A DNA stretch of 64,000 nucleotides from Chloroflexota bacterium (lineage in GTDB: Bacteria; Chloroflexota; JAJPGV01): positions 1-64,000 of the forward strand of contig JAJPGV010000018.1 in the NCBI GenBank assembly GCA_021325635.1, given 5' to 3'. A model generated the notes under the pieces. It ran no database searches, was not told the DNA's origin, and worked only from the letters and a program-made list of their open reading frames with translations. Position numbers and translations under genes: made by a program. The number at the start of each line of letters is the position of its first letter. Positions within the stretch are counted from its first letter, which is position 1. Below, piece after piece: positions 53,060-61,212 of this stretch.

Positions 53060-54163
53060 ATGACCCCTACCGAGCAGGTGAGCGCGGAAACGCTCGAAGA
53101 GCTGGTGATCCTCGACCCCTACGAGGAGTGGCAGAAACGCGAAGGCGTGCGGGTGATTCGCGACTTCGTGTTCGAGGATCTCAGCGCCATCGAGCTGGGG
53201 GACTGGCCGCGCAAGGGTGGGCGTGGCGCCATCATCAACATTCCCAACAGTGTCTTGACCAACGATGCCCACGTGGTGGAGGTCCGGCCGGGCGGTCACT
53301 CGACGCCCGAGCACCACCTGTATGAGGAGATGGTCTACATCCTCTCGGGCCGCGGCTCGACCAGCGTGTGGTGGGACGATCAGCGCAAGCAGACCTTCGA
53401 ATGGGCGGCTGGCAGCCTGTTCGTCATTCCGCTTAACGCCTGGTACCAGCACTTCAACGGCAGCGGCAGCGAGCCCGTGCGCTACCTCGGCGTGACGGAT
53501 TTGCCGCCGACGTTGCGCTGGTATCGTAACGAGGAGTTCGTGTTCAACAACCCGTTCCGCTTCACCGATCGCTTCGAGGGCGAGGCCGGTTACTTCAGCC
53601 GCGAAGCGAAGCTCTACCGCGGGCGCAAGCTGCAGACAAATTTCATTGCCGATGCGCCCAACCTGCAGCTGTACGGCTGGGCGGAGCGCGGTGCCGGCGG
53701 GGTGAATACCATGCTCGAGCTGCCGCTCACCAACCTGGCCTGCCACATCTCGCAGTTTCCGGTGGGGACGTACAAGAAGGCCCACCGGCACGGTCCCGGA
53801 GCGCACCTGCTGATCCTCTCAGGCGAGGGCTATTCCCTGATGTGGCGGGAGGGGCAGGAGCGGCGCAAGTGCGATTGGAAGTCCGGCGGAATGGTCATTG
53901 TGCCGTGGGAAGATTGCTTTCACCAGCATTTCAACGCCGGCGCGCAGCCGGCGCGCTACCTAGCGCTGCGCGGCGGCGGCAGCGGCCTGCGTCCGCACCG
54001 TAACGCCTTCAACGCGGACCTGGACATCAAGCAGGGCGGCTCGCAGGTGGAGTACGAGGACGAGGACCCCGAGATCCACCGGCTGTTCGAGAGTGAATTG
54101 ACGCGCCACGGCGCGCCCTGCCGGATGAAGCGCTTCATCGCTTCGTGCACGGGTAGCGAGTAG
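53060..54163 (+). CDS. Two-domain cupin, half-unit homologue of the four-cupin protein
   Basis: 366 residues from an ATG after AGGAGA. Domain 1: EHHLYEEMVYILSGRG and WYQHFNGSG; domain 2: AHRHGPGAHLLILSGEG and CFHQHFNAG. It ends in EYEDEDPEIHRLFESELTRH, as both halves of the 44551 protein do. Encoded directly behind a transporter permease. Enzymatic role unknown. Confidence 0.82.
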   Translation: MTPTEQVSAETLEELVILDPYEEWQKREGVRVIRDFVFEDLSAIELGDWPRKGGRGAIINIPNSVLTNDAHVVEVRPGGHSTPEHHLYEEMVYILSGRGSTSVWWDDQRKQTFEWAAGSLFVIPLNAWYQHFNGSGSEPVRYLGVTDLPPTLRWYRNEEFVFNNPFRFTDRFEGEAGYFSREAKLYRGRKLQTNFIADAPNLQLYGWAERGAGGVNTMLELPLTNLACHISQFPVGTYKKAHRHGPGAHLLILSGEGYSLMWREGQERRKCDWKSGGMVIVPWEDCFHQHFNAGAQPARYLALRGGGSGLRPHRNAFNADLDIKQGGSQVEYEDEDPEIHRLFESELTRHGAPCRMKRFIASCTGSE

Positions 54164-54333
54164 AGCGGCGCTGGCGGTGAGCGATGGCAAGCGGCCAGAC
54201 CCATTGAAGCGCGGCCGGGCGTGGCGACGACCAGTGAGGCCCTGTCGTGCGCAAGCCGAAAGGAAGTCACCCGAAGATGCCTCCCGCTCTGCTTGCTTGA
54301 TCGTGCGATAATAAACGGACAGGGTGGCTCTGG

Positions 54334-54620
54334 ATGACAAGGGAATCAAAGACCGTTCGCATTCCAGCTGACAGCGACCTGGCTGAACTCCTCAAGAGCG
54401 TGGGGAGGACGGGCACCGCGGTGATGATTGATACCGGAGATGCCGTGTATCCGGTGTTTGCTGGTGGCCCCCTTCATTGACGGCAGAGGAAGTCGAAGCG
54501 TCCAGGGAGGGTATTCGTCGCTCGGCGGGCGCCTGGAACGGGCTTGTTGATGCTGACCGGTTCAAAGAGTACGTTCGCAACCGCCGTCGAGCGTCGAACC
54601 GGCCAGATGTCAGTTTGTAA
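54334..54620 (+). pseudogene. VapB-like antitoxin broken by a frameshift
   Basis: The first frame reads ESKTVRIPADSDLAELLKSV to IDTGDAVYPVFAGG and stops after GGPLH. The normal C-terminal half continues in another frame: SLTAEEVEASREGIRRSAGA, then NGLVDADRFKEYVRNRRR, to a stop at 54618. One extra base in the C/G runs near 54460-54475 explains it. Together with the lesions in the toxin, this points to a decaying module or to sequence errors. Confidence 0.7.
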
Positions 54621-55017
54621 GCAGGTATCTCGTCGACACTGATTGGGTCATTGATTCGCTGAATGGCTTTGTGGCCGCCACCGCCACGCTTCTAGATCTC
54701 GCGCCCGACGGTCTTGCCGTCAGTCTCATCTCGTACGGAGAGCTCTACCAGGGAGCCTACTACGCGCGAGATCCGGACGCGGCGATGATGGGGCTTCGCG
54801 AATTCCTGCGAGGCAAGGAGATCCTGCCCGTCACCGTGGACGTCATGGAGCGATTCGCCATCATTCGCGGACAACTTCCCCGCAATATCAGAACTCAGGT
54901 TGGCGATATGGACGTCTTAATTGCCGCTACGGCCATCGTTAACGGGTTTACGCTCGTTACCAGGAATCTCTCTGATTTCGAGAAGATCCCAAGCTGTCCC
55001 TTTACCAACCAAGCTAA
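54617..55017 (+). pseudogene. VapC-like PIN toxin with lost start and late frameshift
   Basis: In-frame similarity begins VSRYLVDTDWVIDSLNGF, including the first catalytic Asp, but the initiating codon is GTA; the overlap would have been GTGA in an intact gene and a G-to-A change would turn it into GTAA. The core is intact to TLVTRNLSDFEKI; then the frame shifts by one base near 54990 and the usual ending LSLYQPS and stop (55015-55017) is in another frame. The first ordinary start codon in frame (54671) would skip the catalytic Asp. Confidence 0.7.
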
Positions 55018-55081
55018 GGGACTTGACGGCTTTGACTGCCTGAGGCTCCCATCGTTCCCTCGATCCCATGTTCCCTCCTGG

Positions 55082-57352
55082 TTAGCTCAGTCGCCGTGCC
55101 GCCGCCAGCACCTTTTCGGCGGTCAGGGGCAGCGAATCCATGCACACGCCGAGGGCGTTGGAAACGGCGTTCGCCACGGCGGCGGCGGCGGGAACGTTGC
55201 CCATCTCGCCGATGCTCTTGATGTTGCGCGCGCCGACGCCCTTCCCTCCCGGTAGGAGCACCACATGCAGAGGCGGCATGTCGGCGATGGTGCGCAGCTT
55301 GTACTCGCCCAGGTGGGCGGCGTTGACGATGCCGTCGACCACGTTCAGATCCTCGGCCAGGGCCATGCCGATGCCCATGCTGATGCCGCCTTCGATCTGG
55401 CCGCGATGGGACACTGGATCGAGAATCTCGGCCACGTCGTGAGCGCTGACGAAGTCGAGGATCTGCACCTCGCCCGTCTCGACGTCCACGGCTACCTGCG
55501 CCATCTGAACCACGTAGCTGGTGGCGCCCTCCTCGCTTTCAGCCGACTCGGCCACTTCGCCCACGGCTTCGATCTTCACGCCATTTGCCGCGAGCTCAAG
55601 CAGATCAACTTCGCGACCGCTGTGGCGATCGCGGCAGCGGCCGCCTGATACCTCGATCTGGTCGACCCCTACGCCCAGGCGTGAGGCGGCCGCTGCCGCG
55701 AGCTCGTGCTGGAACTTCTCGGCCGTCACCACCCCGGCCTCGGCCGCGGAGATGGTCACACGGCTGCCGCCGACGCCGGAATCCCACGGCAGGTGCGAGG
55801 TGCCCACGTAGCGCATGACGAAGCGCTCGCGGTCCAGCCCCAATGCCGTGGCGAGCACGTTCTGCAGCATGGTATGCGAGCCCGTGCCGGTTTCCATGAT
55901 CGGCACCTGCGCTTCGATGGCGCCGCCCTCGACCAAGCTCAGCCGCAGGCTGGTGCGCTGGGGCTGATGGGTGGGGCGGTCGTACACGGCGACGCCGCGG
56001 CCGTAGCGCAGGTTGGCGGGTCCGCTCGCTGGCAGCGGCGGCATGGCCTTTTCGGCAGCCTGCAGCGTCTCGTGGCCGCGCACCTCGGGCCAGACGATGT
56101 TCATGACCGTGGGCTCGCCGTTGATCAGCAGGTTGCGGCGGCGGAATTCGACCGGGTCGATGCCCATCTCTCGTGCCACGAAGTCCATCATGGCCTCCAC
56201 GGCGAAGGTCGTCTGCGGCGCTCCTGGAGCCCGCATGTTGCCGCAGGGCACCTCGTTGGTGTACACCCGAACGCAGTCGACGCGGGCCGAGGGGATGCGA
56301 TAGCTGGTGCCGCAAGCGCTGCGGAAGTTGGCCGAGGGGCGGAATCCGCCGTAAGCGCCCGAATTGAACAGGATGCGGGCATCCATGGCCTGCAGGCGGC
56401 CGTCGTGGCTCACGCCCATGCGTATCGTGGCCACGGACGAGTGTCGCGGATCGCCGGCGATCAGCTCCTCGACGTACGTCCGCAGCATGCGTACCGGCTG
56501 GCCAGTGCGGCGGGATAATTCCAGGCAGAGCGGAATGTCCATGGGGGCGCCTTTGCCGCCGAAGTCGCCGCCGATGGCGGTGGTCTCCGCCTCGATGTCC
56601 TCGGCGGCCAGGTCGAACGTCTTGGCCAGGTACTCTCGCAGCCGGTAAGGCGCCTTATTGCACGACCACACCCGCACCTTGCCCTGTGGGTCGAACAGCA
56701 CCGTGCAGCAGTGCGGCTCGATGTAGCCCTGGTGAACCTTGGGCGTGCGGAAGGTGTGCTCGAACACTCGGTCGGACGCGGCCAGCGCCTGCTCTACGTC
56801 CGGCCCGCACTTCCACTGCGTGCGGGCCAGCAAATTCAGCGGCTCACCCGCCTTCCAGACCGCCCCACTGTAGCTGCCGGGATCGTCGTGCACGACTACG
56901 GCGTCGGGACGAATGGCCTGCTCGACGTCGAACACGGCGGGCAGCGGCTCGTAGCTGACCTGGATCAGGCCGGCCGCCTGGTCCGCCGCCTCGGGGGTTT
57001 CGGCCGCGACCGCGGCAACCATCTCGCCGGCGAAGCGCGCCTTGCCCACGGCCAGGATGGGCACGTCGCGGAGGGCGCGGCCGGCGCGTATGCTGCCCAC
57101 GTCGGCGCCCGTGAGAATGCAGCGGACGCCGGGAACCGCCCGCGCTTCGGCGGTCTCGATAGACAGGATGCGCGCGTGCGGATGGGGGCTGCGCACGACG
57201 GCCACATGGAGGGCGCCCTCGACCTGCAGATCGGCCGCGTAAGGCATGTCTCCGGTGACCTTGAGACGGCCGTCGATGCGGCCGCGGCTGGCGGATTCAT
57301 TGGGGGCGATGAAGCCGATCTGGGGCTGGACGGCAACCGTCAACGCAGACAC
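55082..57352 (-). CDS. Molybdopterin-dependent hydroxylase large subunit (xanthine dehydrogenase family)
   Basis: 756 residues. N-terminal segment GRIDGRLKVTGDMPYAADLQ and AVVRSPHPHARILSI, cofactor loops AIGGDFGGKGA, NMRAPGAPQTTFAVEAMMD, GTGSHTMLQNVL and GGSRVTISAAEAGV; the catalytic Glu lies in KSIGEMGNVPAAAAVANAV. Such proteins hydroxylate N-heterocycles or aldehydes but need 2Fe-2S and FAD subunits, neither of which is in the window. Potentially acts on a purine or pyridine-type ring. Confidence 0.9.
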   Translation of the reverse strand: MSALTVAVQPQIGFIAPNESASRGRIDGRLKVTGDMPYAADLQVEGALHVAVVRSPHPHARILSIETAEARAVPGVRCILTGADVGSIRAGRALRDVPILAVGKARFAGEMVAAVAAETPEAADQAAGLIQVSYEPLPAVFDVEQAIRPDAVVVHDDPGSYSGAVWKAGEPLNLLARTQWKCGPDVEQALAASDRVFEHTFRTPKVHQGYIEPHCCTVLFDPQGKVRVWSCNKAPYRLREYLAKTFDLAAEDIEAETTAIGGDFGGKGAPMDIPLCLELSRRTGQPVRMLRTYVEELIAGDPRHSSVATIRMGVSHDGRLQAMDARILFNSGAYGGFRPSANFRSACGTSYRIPSARVDCVRVYTNEVPCGNMRAPGAPQTTFAVEAMMDFVAREMGIDPVEFRRRNLLINGEPTVMNIVWPEVRGHETLQAAEKAMPPLPASGPANLRYGRGVAVYDRPTHQPQRTSLRLSLVEGGAIEAQVPIMETGTGSHTMLQNVLATALGLDRERFVMRYVGTSHLPWDSGVGGSRVTISAAEAGVVTAEKFQHELAAAAASRLGVGVDQIEVSGGRCRDRHSGREVDLLELAANGVKIEAVGEVAESAESEEGATSYVVQMAQVAVDVETGEVQILDFVSAHDVAEILDPVSHRGQIEGGISMGIGMALAEDLNVVDGIVNAAHLGEYKLRTIADMPPLHVVLLPGGKGVGARNIKSIGEMGNVPAAAAVANAVSNALGVCMDSLPLTAEKVLAAARRLS

Positions 57353-57432
57353 CTCTCACGCGAAATGGGACCGGGCGTGATCATACGATGCCGCTCGTAA
57401 GTGGCGACTGGCCGGTGGCCGGGAACGGCTCG

Positions 57433-58383
57433 CTAGTAGCCCAGGTCCTTGTTGGCCAGGTTATGGAGCGGCCGGCCATCGATGAAGCGCTGCAGGTTGT
57501 CCTGGAAGATGGGCACGATGAGCTCCCATTTGTGGGGCGTTTGGCCGGCCACGCGGGGCGTGATGATCAGGTTGGGCAGCTTCCACAGCTCGGATTCCAT
57601 CGGCAGGGGCCGCAGCGGTAGGGCGTCGATGGCCGCCCCCGCGATCCAGCCCTCTTTGAGCGCGCGGACGAGCAGCTCTTCGGTGATGGCCTTGCCGGTG
57701 GTGAGGTTGATGAGGTAGGCCGTCGGCTTCATCAGCCGCAGCTCGCGTTCGCCCAGGAGCCCGACGGTGGAGGGGATGGAGGGCATCGCCAGCACCACGA
57801 AGTCGGACTCGGCCAGCAGCTGCGGCATGTAGTCGGGCAGACCGAGATGGTCGACGTAGTCCGGCTTTGGCGAGGGCGTACGCTTGGTCGCCAGCACGCG
57901 CAGCCCCAGGCAGTTGGCCTTGCGCGCCAGCTCGGAGCCGGTGGTGCCCAGGCCCAGGATGCCGAGCGTCTTGCCGCTGATGACGCCCGGCGTAACCGGG
58001 TCCCAGCGGCCTTCGTGCTGCGCTCGCCAGAAGTGCGGCAGCTTCTTTCCCAGGGCGAACAGCAGCGCGATGCAGAAGTCGGAAAAGGCCGGACCATGGA
58101 CGCCCGTCGAGCTGGTGATTTGGAGGGGAGATGCCTTGACGAAGGGCGTAAGGAATTCATACACGCCTCCGCGGGTGACCTGCACCCATTCGAGGCGCGG
58201 CATACGGGCCATCATCTCGTCCGGGATCGGGTCCTCGGCGTACAGCACGTCGACGCGCGCCAGCGCCTCCGCGTCCAGCTCCGGGGCGGTCAAGAACTCA
58301 CAAGCCGGCAGCGCCGCCCGAAGCTCGTCGAACTGCTTCTGGGGCACACCGGCGGTGATCCAAACGGTTAGCGTCTCTGCCAT
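57433..58383 (-). CDS. D-2-hydroxyacid dehydrogenase-like protein lacking catalytic residues
   Basis: 316 residues. The NAD-binding fold is clear: GKTLGILGLGTTGSELARKA. Two active-site residues of the family are absent. The Arg of the 'N..RG' loop is Thr229 (LINLTTGKAI), and the catalytic His of 'TPH' is Arg277 (LIITPRVAGQTPH; codon CGC at 57553-57555, one base from CAC). The rest, including ELWKLPNLIITP and the C-terminal pattern, is ordinary. Either the chemistry is altered or it is a non-catalytic binding protein. Confidence 0.85.
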   Translation of the reverse strand: MAETLTVWITAGVPQKQFDELRAALPACEFLTAPELDAEALARVDVLYAEDPIPDEMMARMPRLEWVQVTRGGVYEFLTPFVKASPLQITSSTGVHGPAFSDFCIALLFALGKKLPHFWRAQHEGRWDPVTPGVISGKTLGILGLGTTGSELARKANCLGLRVLATKRTPSPKPDYVDHLGLPDYMPQLLAESDFVVLAMPSIPSTVGLLGERELRLMKPTAYLINLTTGKAITEELLVRALKEGWIAGAAIDALPLRPLPMESELWKLPNLIITPRVAGQTPHKWELIVPIFQDNLQRFIDGRPLHNLANKDLGY

Positions 58384-58507
58384 GACGGGCCGGACGATAA
58401 CACACGCCGTGCGGCTGGACGGCATCGTGTAATCTAGCCAGCGATACACCTGCCCCCGAACGCCTCCACCGGCCTTCGCGGCCAGGAATTCAGGGCGTGA
58501 GCTGTTG

Positions 58508-59446
58508 ATGGACCAAATCCGGATCGTCTATCGGGACAATGACCGCACCCCGCTGCTGTACGTCATCCAGGCTATGGCCGCCGAGCACGAGAGCTTGGAC
58601 GTCCGCATCGATCGGATGTACGACGAGGACGAGTACGAGCAGGGTTTCCTGCAAGGTAACCATGACCTCATCTGCGAGCATCTGCGCTTCCTCTTTCCGG
58701 CACGGTTGAAAGGGCACCCCGTGCGGGTCCTGGCGTCGTGCCAGAACCACGCGGTCGAGCGGCTGCTGGCGTCGCAGGCGGTGCACGGGCTGGACGACCT
58801 GCGCGGCAAGCGCATCGCCATTCGAGGCATGGACTCATCCCGGCTGTCGAGCATCCAGTGGCTCAAGCAGCTGGGACTGCATGGCCGCGTGGAGACGGTG
58901 ATCGTCGAGGACGAGGACATCGGGCGCTGGCAGCAGTGGCGCAAGGTAGCCGCCGGCGAGGCGGACGCGGTCATCTGCTCTCCGCTGTACGCCGAGCCGG
59001 CGCTCGCGGCCGGCCTGCATGACCTCGACGCTCCGCCATTGGTGGAATGTGGGTCGCTGTTCTTCGCGGCGCTGGGGCCCTTCATCAGCGGCCACGAGGG
59101 CGAGCTGCGGAAGTTCATGCGGGCCGTGTATCGGGCGCTGCACGTCTTTCACAACCAGCCGGAGAGGACCCTGGCCATCATGTCGGGTGAGCCGGCTCGG
59201 CTGATGAAGGTTGAAGATCCCGCGACGCTCCGTCGGCATTACGACGACCTTCGCAAGGGCTACGACGAGCGGCCCATCCCAAGCGTTCAGGGCATTGCCA
59301 CGACGTACGCTCTCCTGAACGGCAACTATGCGCCGCTGGATGGGCTGAACCCGCTGACGTTGTGGGATCTACGCTACGTGCTGGAGCTCGAGGAAAGCGG
59401 GTTCATGGACGAGCTGAAGTTGGCAGCGGCCGCCAGGCAACAATAG
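58508..59446 (+). CDS. Solute-binding fold protein without signal peptide (4,5-dihydroxyphthalate decarboxylase-like)
   Basis: 312 residues. The fold is that of NMT1/SsuA-type binding proteins, like the earlier lipoproteins (GFLQGNHDLICEHLRFLFPA, then DDLRGKRIAIRGMDSSRLSS, then AGEADAVICSPLYAEPALAA), but there is no signal peptide or lipobox. Intracellular members include 4,5-dihydroxyphthalate decarboxylase. A Rieske oxygenase gene of the phthalate-oxygenase type follows 31 bases downstream, which supports a role on an aromatic acid. Confidence 0.7.
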   Translation: MDQIRIVYRDNDRTPLLYVIQAMAAEHESLDVRIDRMYDEDEYEQGFLQGNHDLICEHLRFLFPARLKGHPVRVLASCQNHAVERLLASQAVHGLDDLRGKRIAIRGMDSSRLSSIQWLKQLGLHGRVETVIVEDEDIGRWQQWRKVAAGEADAVICSPLYAEPALAAGLHDLDAPPLVECGSLFFAALGPFISGHEGELRKFMRAVYRALHVFHNQPERTLAIMSGEPARLMKVEDPATLRRHYDDLRKGYDERPIPSVQGIATTYALLNGNYAPLDGLNPLTLWDLRYVLELEESGFMDELKLAAAARQQ

Positions 59447-59477
59447 GTCACACGAGTCTCACGAGGAGGACAAGTCG

Positions 59478-60749
59478 ATGCTGAGTCGGGAAGAGAACGA
59501 GCTAGTCACCCGAGTAGGGCCCGGAACGCCCATGGGCGAGGTCTTGAGGCGTTACTGGATGCCGGCGCTCCTGGTGAGCGATCTGCCGGCGCCCGATTGT
59601 CCGCCCGTGAGGGTGAAGCTGCTGGGTGAGGAGCTGGTGGCCTTCCGTGATACGGATGGGAAGGTCGGGCTGCTGGACGAGTACTGCCCGCATCGTCTCG
59701 CGTCGCTGTTCCTGGGTCGCAACGAGGAGTGCGGGCTGCGCTGCGTGTACCACGGCTGGAAATTCGACGTGGCGGGCAACTGCACCGACATGCCCAATGA
59801 GCCGCCGGAGAGCCGGTTCAAGGAGAAGATTCACCTGCAGGCCTACCCCACCGTGGAGCTGGGTGGCGTCATCTGGGCCTATCTCGGTCCGGCGGAGAAA
59901 AAGCCCGAGCCGCCTGGCATGGAGTGGCTGCGGGCGCCCGAGCAGTACCGCTATGTGTCCAAGACCATGGAGTACTGCAACTTCGTCCAAGGCATCGAGG
60001 GCGGCATCGACACCGTCCATTCGTCGTTTCTGCACAACAACGACCTCGCTAACAAGGGCCTGAGGCAGATCGATACGTCTCCGCGGCTAGAGGTGGAGCG
60101 GACGGACTACGGCTTCCGTTATGCCAGCATCCGCAACGCCGGCGACGAGGGCAACTACGTGCGCGTGTACCAGTTCGTCCTGCCGTTCCATCAATTCCGG
60201 AGCCAGCGCATCGACAGCCGCGCCAGCACCGGCAAGGCGGCCGACGTGCCGTCGATCCGCGGACACATGTGGGTGCCGATGGACGACGAGAACACGATGA
60301 TCTTCAACTGGATGTACGCCATCGACCCCGCGATCCCGTTCACGCCCGACTACATCGTCAAGGCCGAGACCTCTTCGGGACGCGGCCCTGACGGCGAGAG
60401 CGGCACGGTGCGACGTCAGACGCGGGAGAACGATTGGCTCATCGACCGCGAGCGGCAGCGAACCAAGACCTTCACCGGCATCAAGGGGTTGAACACCCAA
60501 GACCTGGCCGTGCAGGAGAGCATGGGGCGCATCGTGCCGCGCTGGCGGGAGCACCTGGGAAGCACCGACAAGGCCGTGGCGGCCATGCGCCGTATTCTGC
60601 TGGACATGGTCAAGGACGTGCGCGACGGCCGCGATCCGCTGGGCGTGAACCCCGATACCTATCGCGGCGTTCGCGCCGCGGACGCCATGCTGCCCAAGGA
60701 CGTGCCCTGGCAGGACGCGGCCCGCGATCTGCTTGTCGCCAGGGTCTGA
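59478..60749 (+). CDS. Rieske non-heme iron oxygenase, phthalate-4,5-dioxygenase-like
   Basis: 423 residues, AGGAGG ahead. Rieske ligands C70-x-H72 and C89-x-x-H92 (YCPHRLASLFLG, RCVYHGWKFD); iron ligands likely in GGIDTVHSSFLH. Strongly similar to the enzyme at 25342, including NELVTRVGPGTPMGEVLRRY and the C-terminal region with three-residue spaced Arg/Asp pairs. Two paralogs suggest two related substrates. Reductase missing in the window. Confidence 0.9.
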   Translation: MLSREENELVTRVGPGTPMGEVLRRYWMPALLVSDLPAPDCPPVRVKLLGEELVAFRDTDGKVGLLDEYCPHRLASLFLGRNEECGLRCVYHGWKFDVAGNCTDMPNEPPESRFKEKIHLQAYPTVELGGVIWAYLGPAEKKPEPPGMEWLRAPEQYRYVSKTMEYCNFVQGIEGGIDTVHSSFLHNNDLANKGLRQIDTSPRLEVERTDYGFRYASIRNAGDEGNYVRVYQFVLPFHQFRSQRIDSRASTGKAADVPSIRGHMWVPMDDENTMIFNWMYAIDPAIPFTPDYIVKAETSSGRGPDGESGTVRRQTRENDWLIDRERQRTKTFTGIKGLNTQDLAVQESMGRIVPRWREHLGSTDKAVAAMRRILLDMVKDVRDGRDPLGVNPDTYRGVRAADAMLPKDVPWQDAARDLLVARV

Positions 60750-60768
60750 GCTGCACGAGCACTGAGGC

Positions 60769-61212
60769 GTGTACCAGCAGCTTTCCATCGGCCTGCACGA
60801 GGCGCAGACAGCCATCGAGGTCGGGTTGACCGAAGCGCGCAAGGACGGGAAGAACATGGCTGTCGCGGTAGTCGATGCCGGCGGACACCTGATTGGCTGC
60901 GCGCGACTGGATGGCACGCACGAGCGAGTCCTACGCTTCGCCATCCGCAAGGCGTACACGGCCGCCATCATGGGCCGCAGCACCGTCGACTTCAAGGCCG
61001 AGCTGGCCGAATACGGTCGGACGCTGGCGGACTATGGGGATCCGCAGTTCACGACCCTCCAGGGTGGCGAGCCGGTCAAGATCGGCGGCAAGGTCGTGGG
61101 AGCGGTCGCGGTGGGCGGCAACAGTGCCCAGCGCGACAAGGCGATCTCGCAGCTGGTGCTGCAGGCGGTGGTTGAGGCCGCCGAGGCGTCGATGGCAGGA
61201 GGGAGATCATGA
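60769..61212 (+). CDS. DUF336/GlcG-HbpS-like protein
   Basis: 147 residues from GTG. MAVAVVDAGGHLIGCARLDG, ILRKAYT-type helix (AIRKAYTAAIMGRST) and VGAVAVGGNSAQRDKAISQL match the GlcG/HbpS fold. HbpS binds haem; other members are accessory proteins in catabolic operons. Its stop overlaps the start of the triple RidA gene by four bases (ATGA), so the two are probably coupled. Confidence 0.8.
   Translation: MYQQLSIGLHEAQTAIEVGLTEARKDGKNMAVAVVDAGGHLIGCARLDGTHERVLRFAIRKAYTAAIMGRSTVDFKAELAEYGRTLADYGDPQFTTLQGGEPVKIGGKVVGAVAVGGNSAQRDKAISQLVLQAVVEAAEASMAGGRS

Noticed and set aside
58508-59446. Conventional ABC solute-binding lipoprotein
   Set aside because: The fold matches but there is no signal peptide or lipobox at the supported start, so an intracellular relative is more likely.
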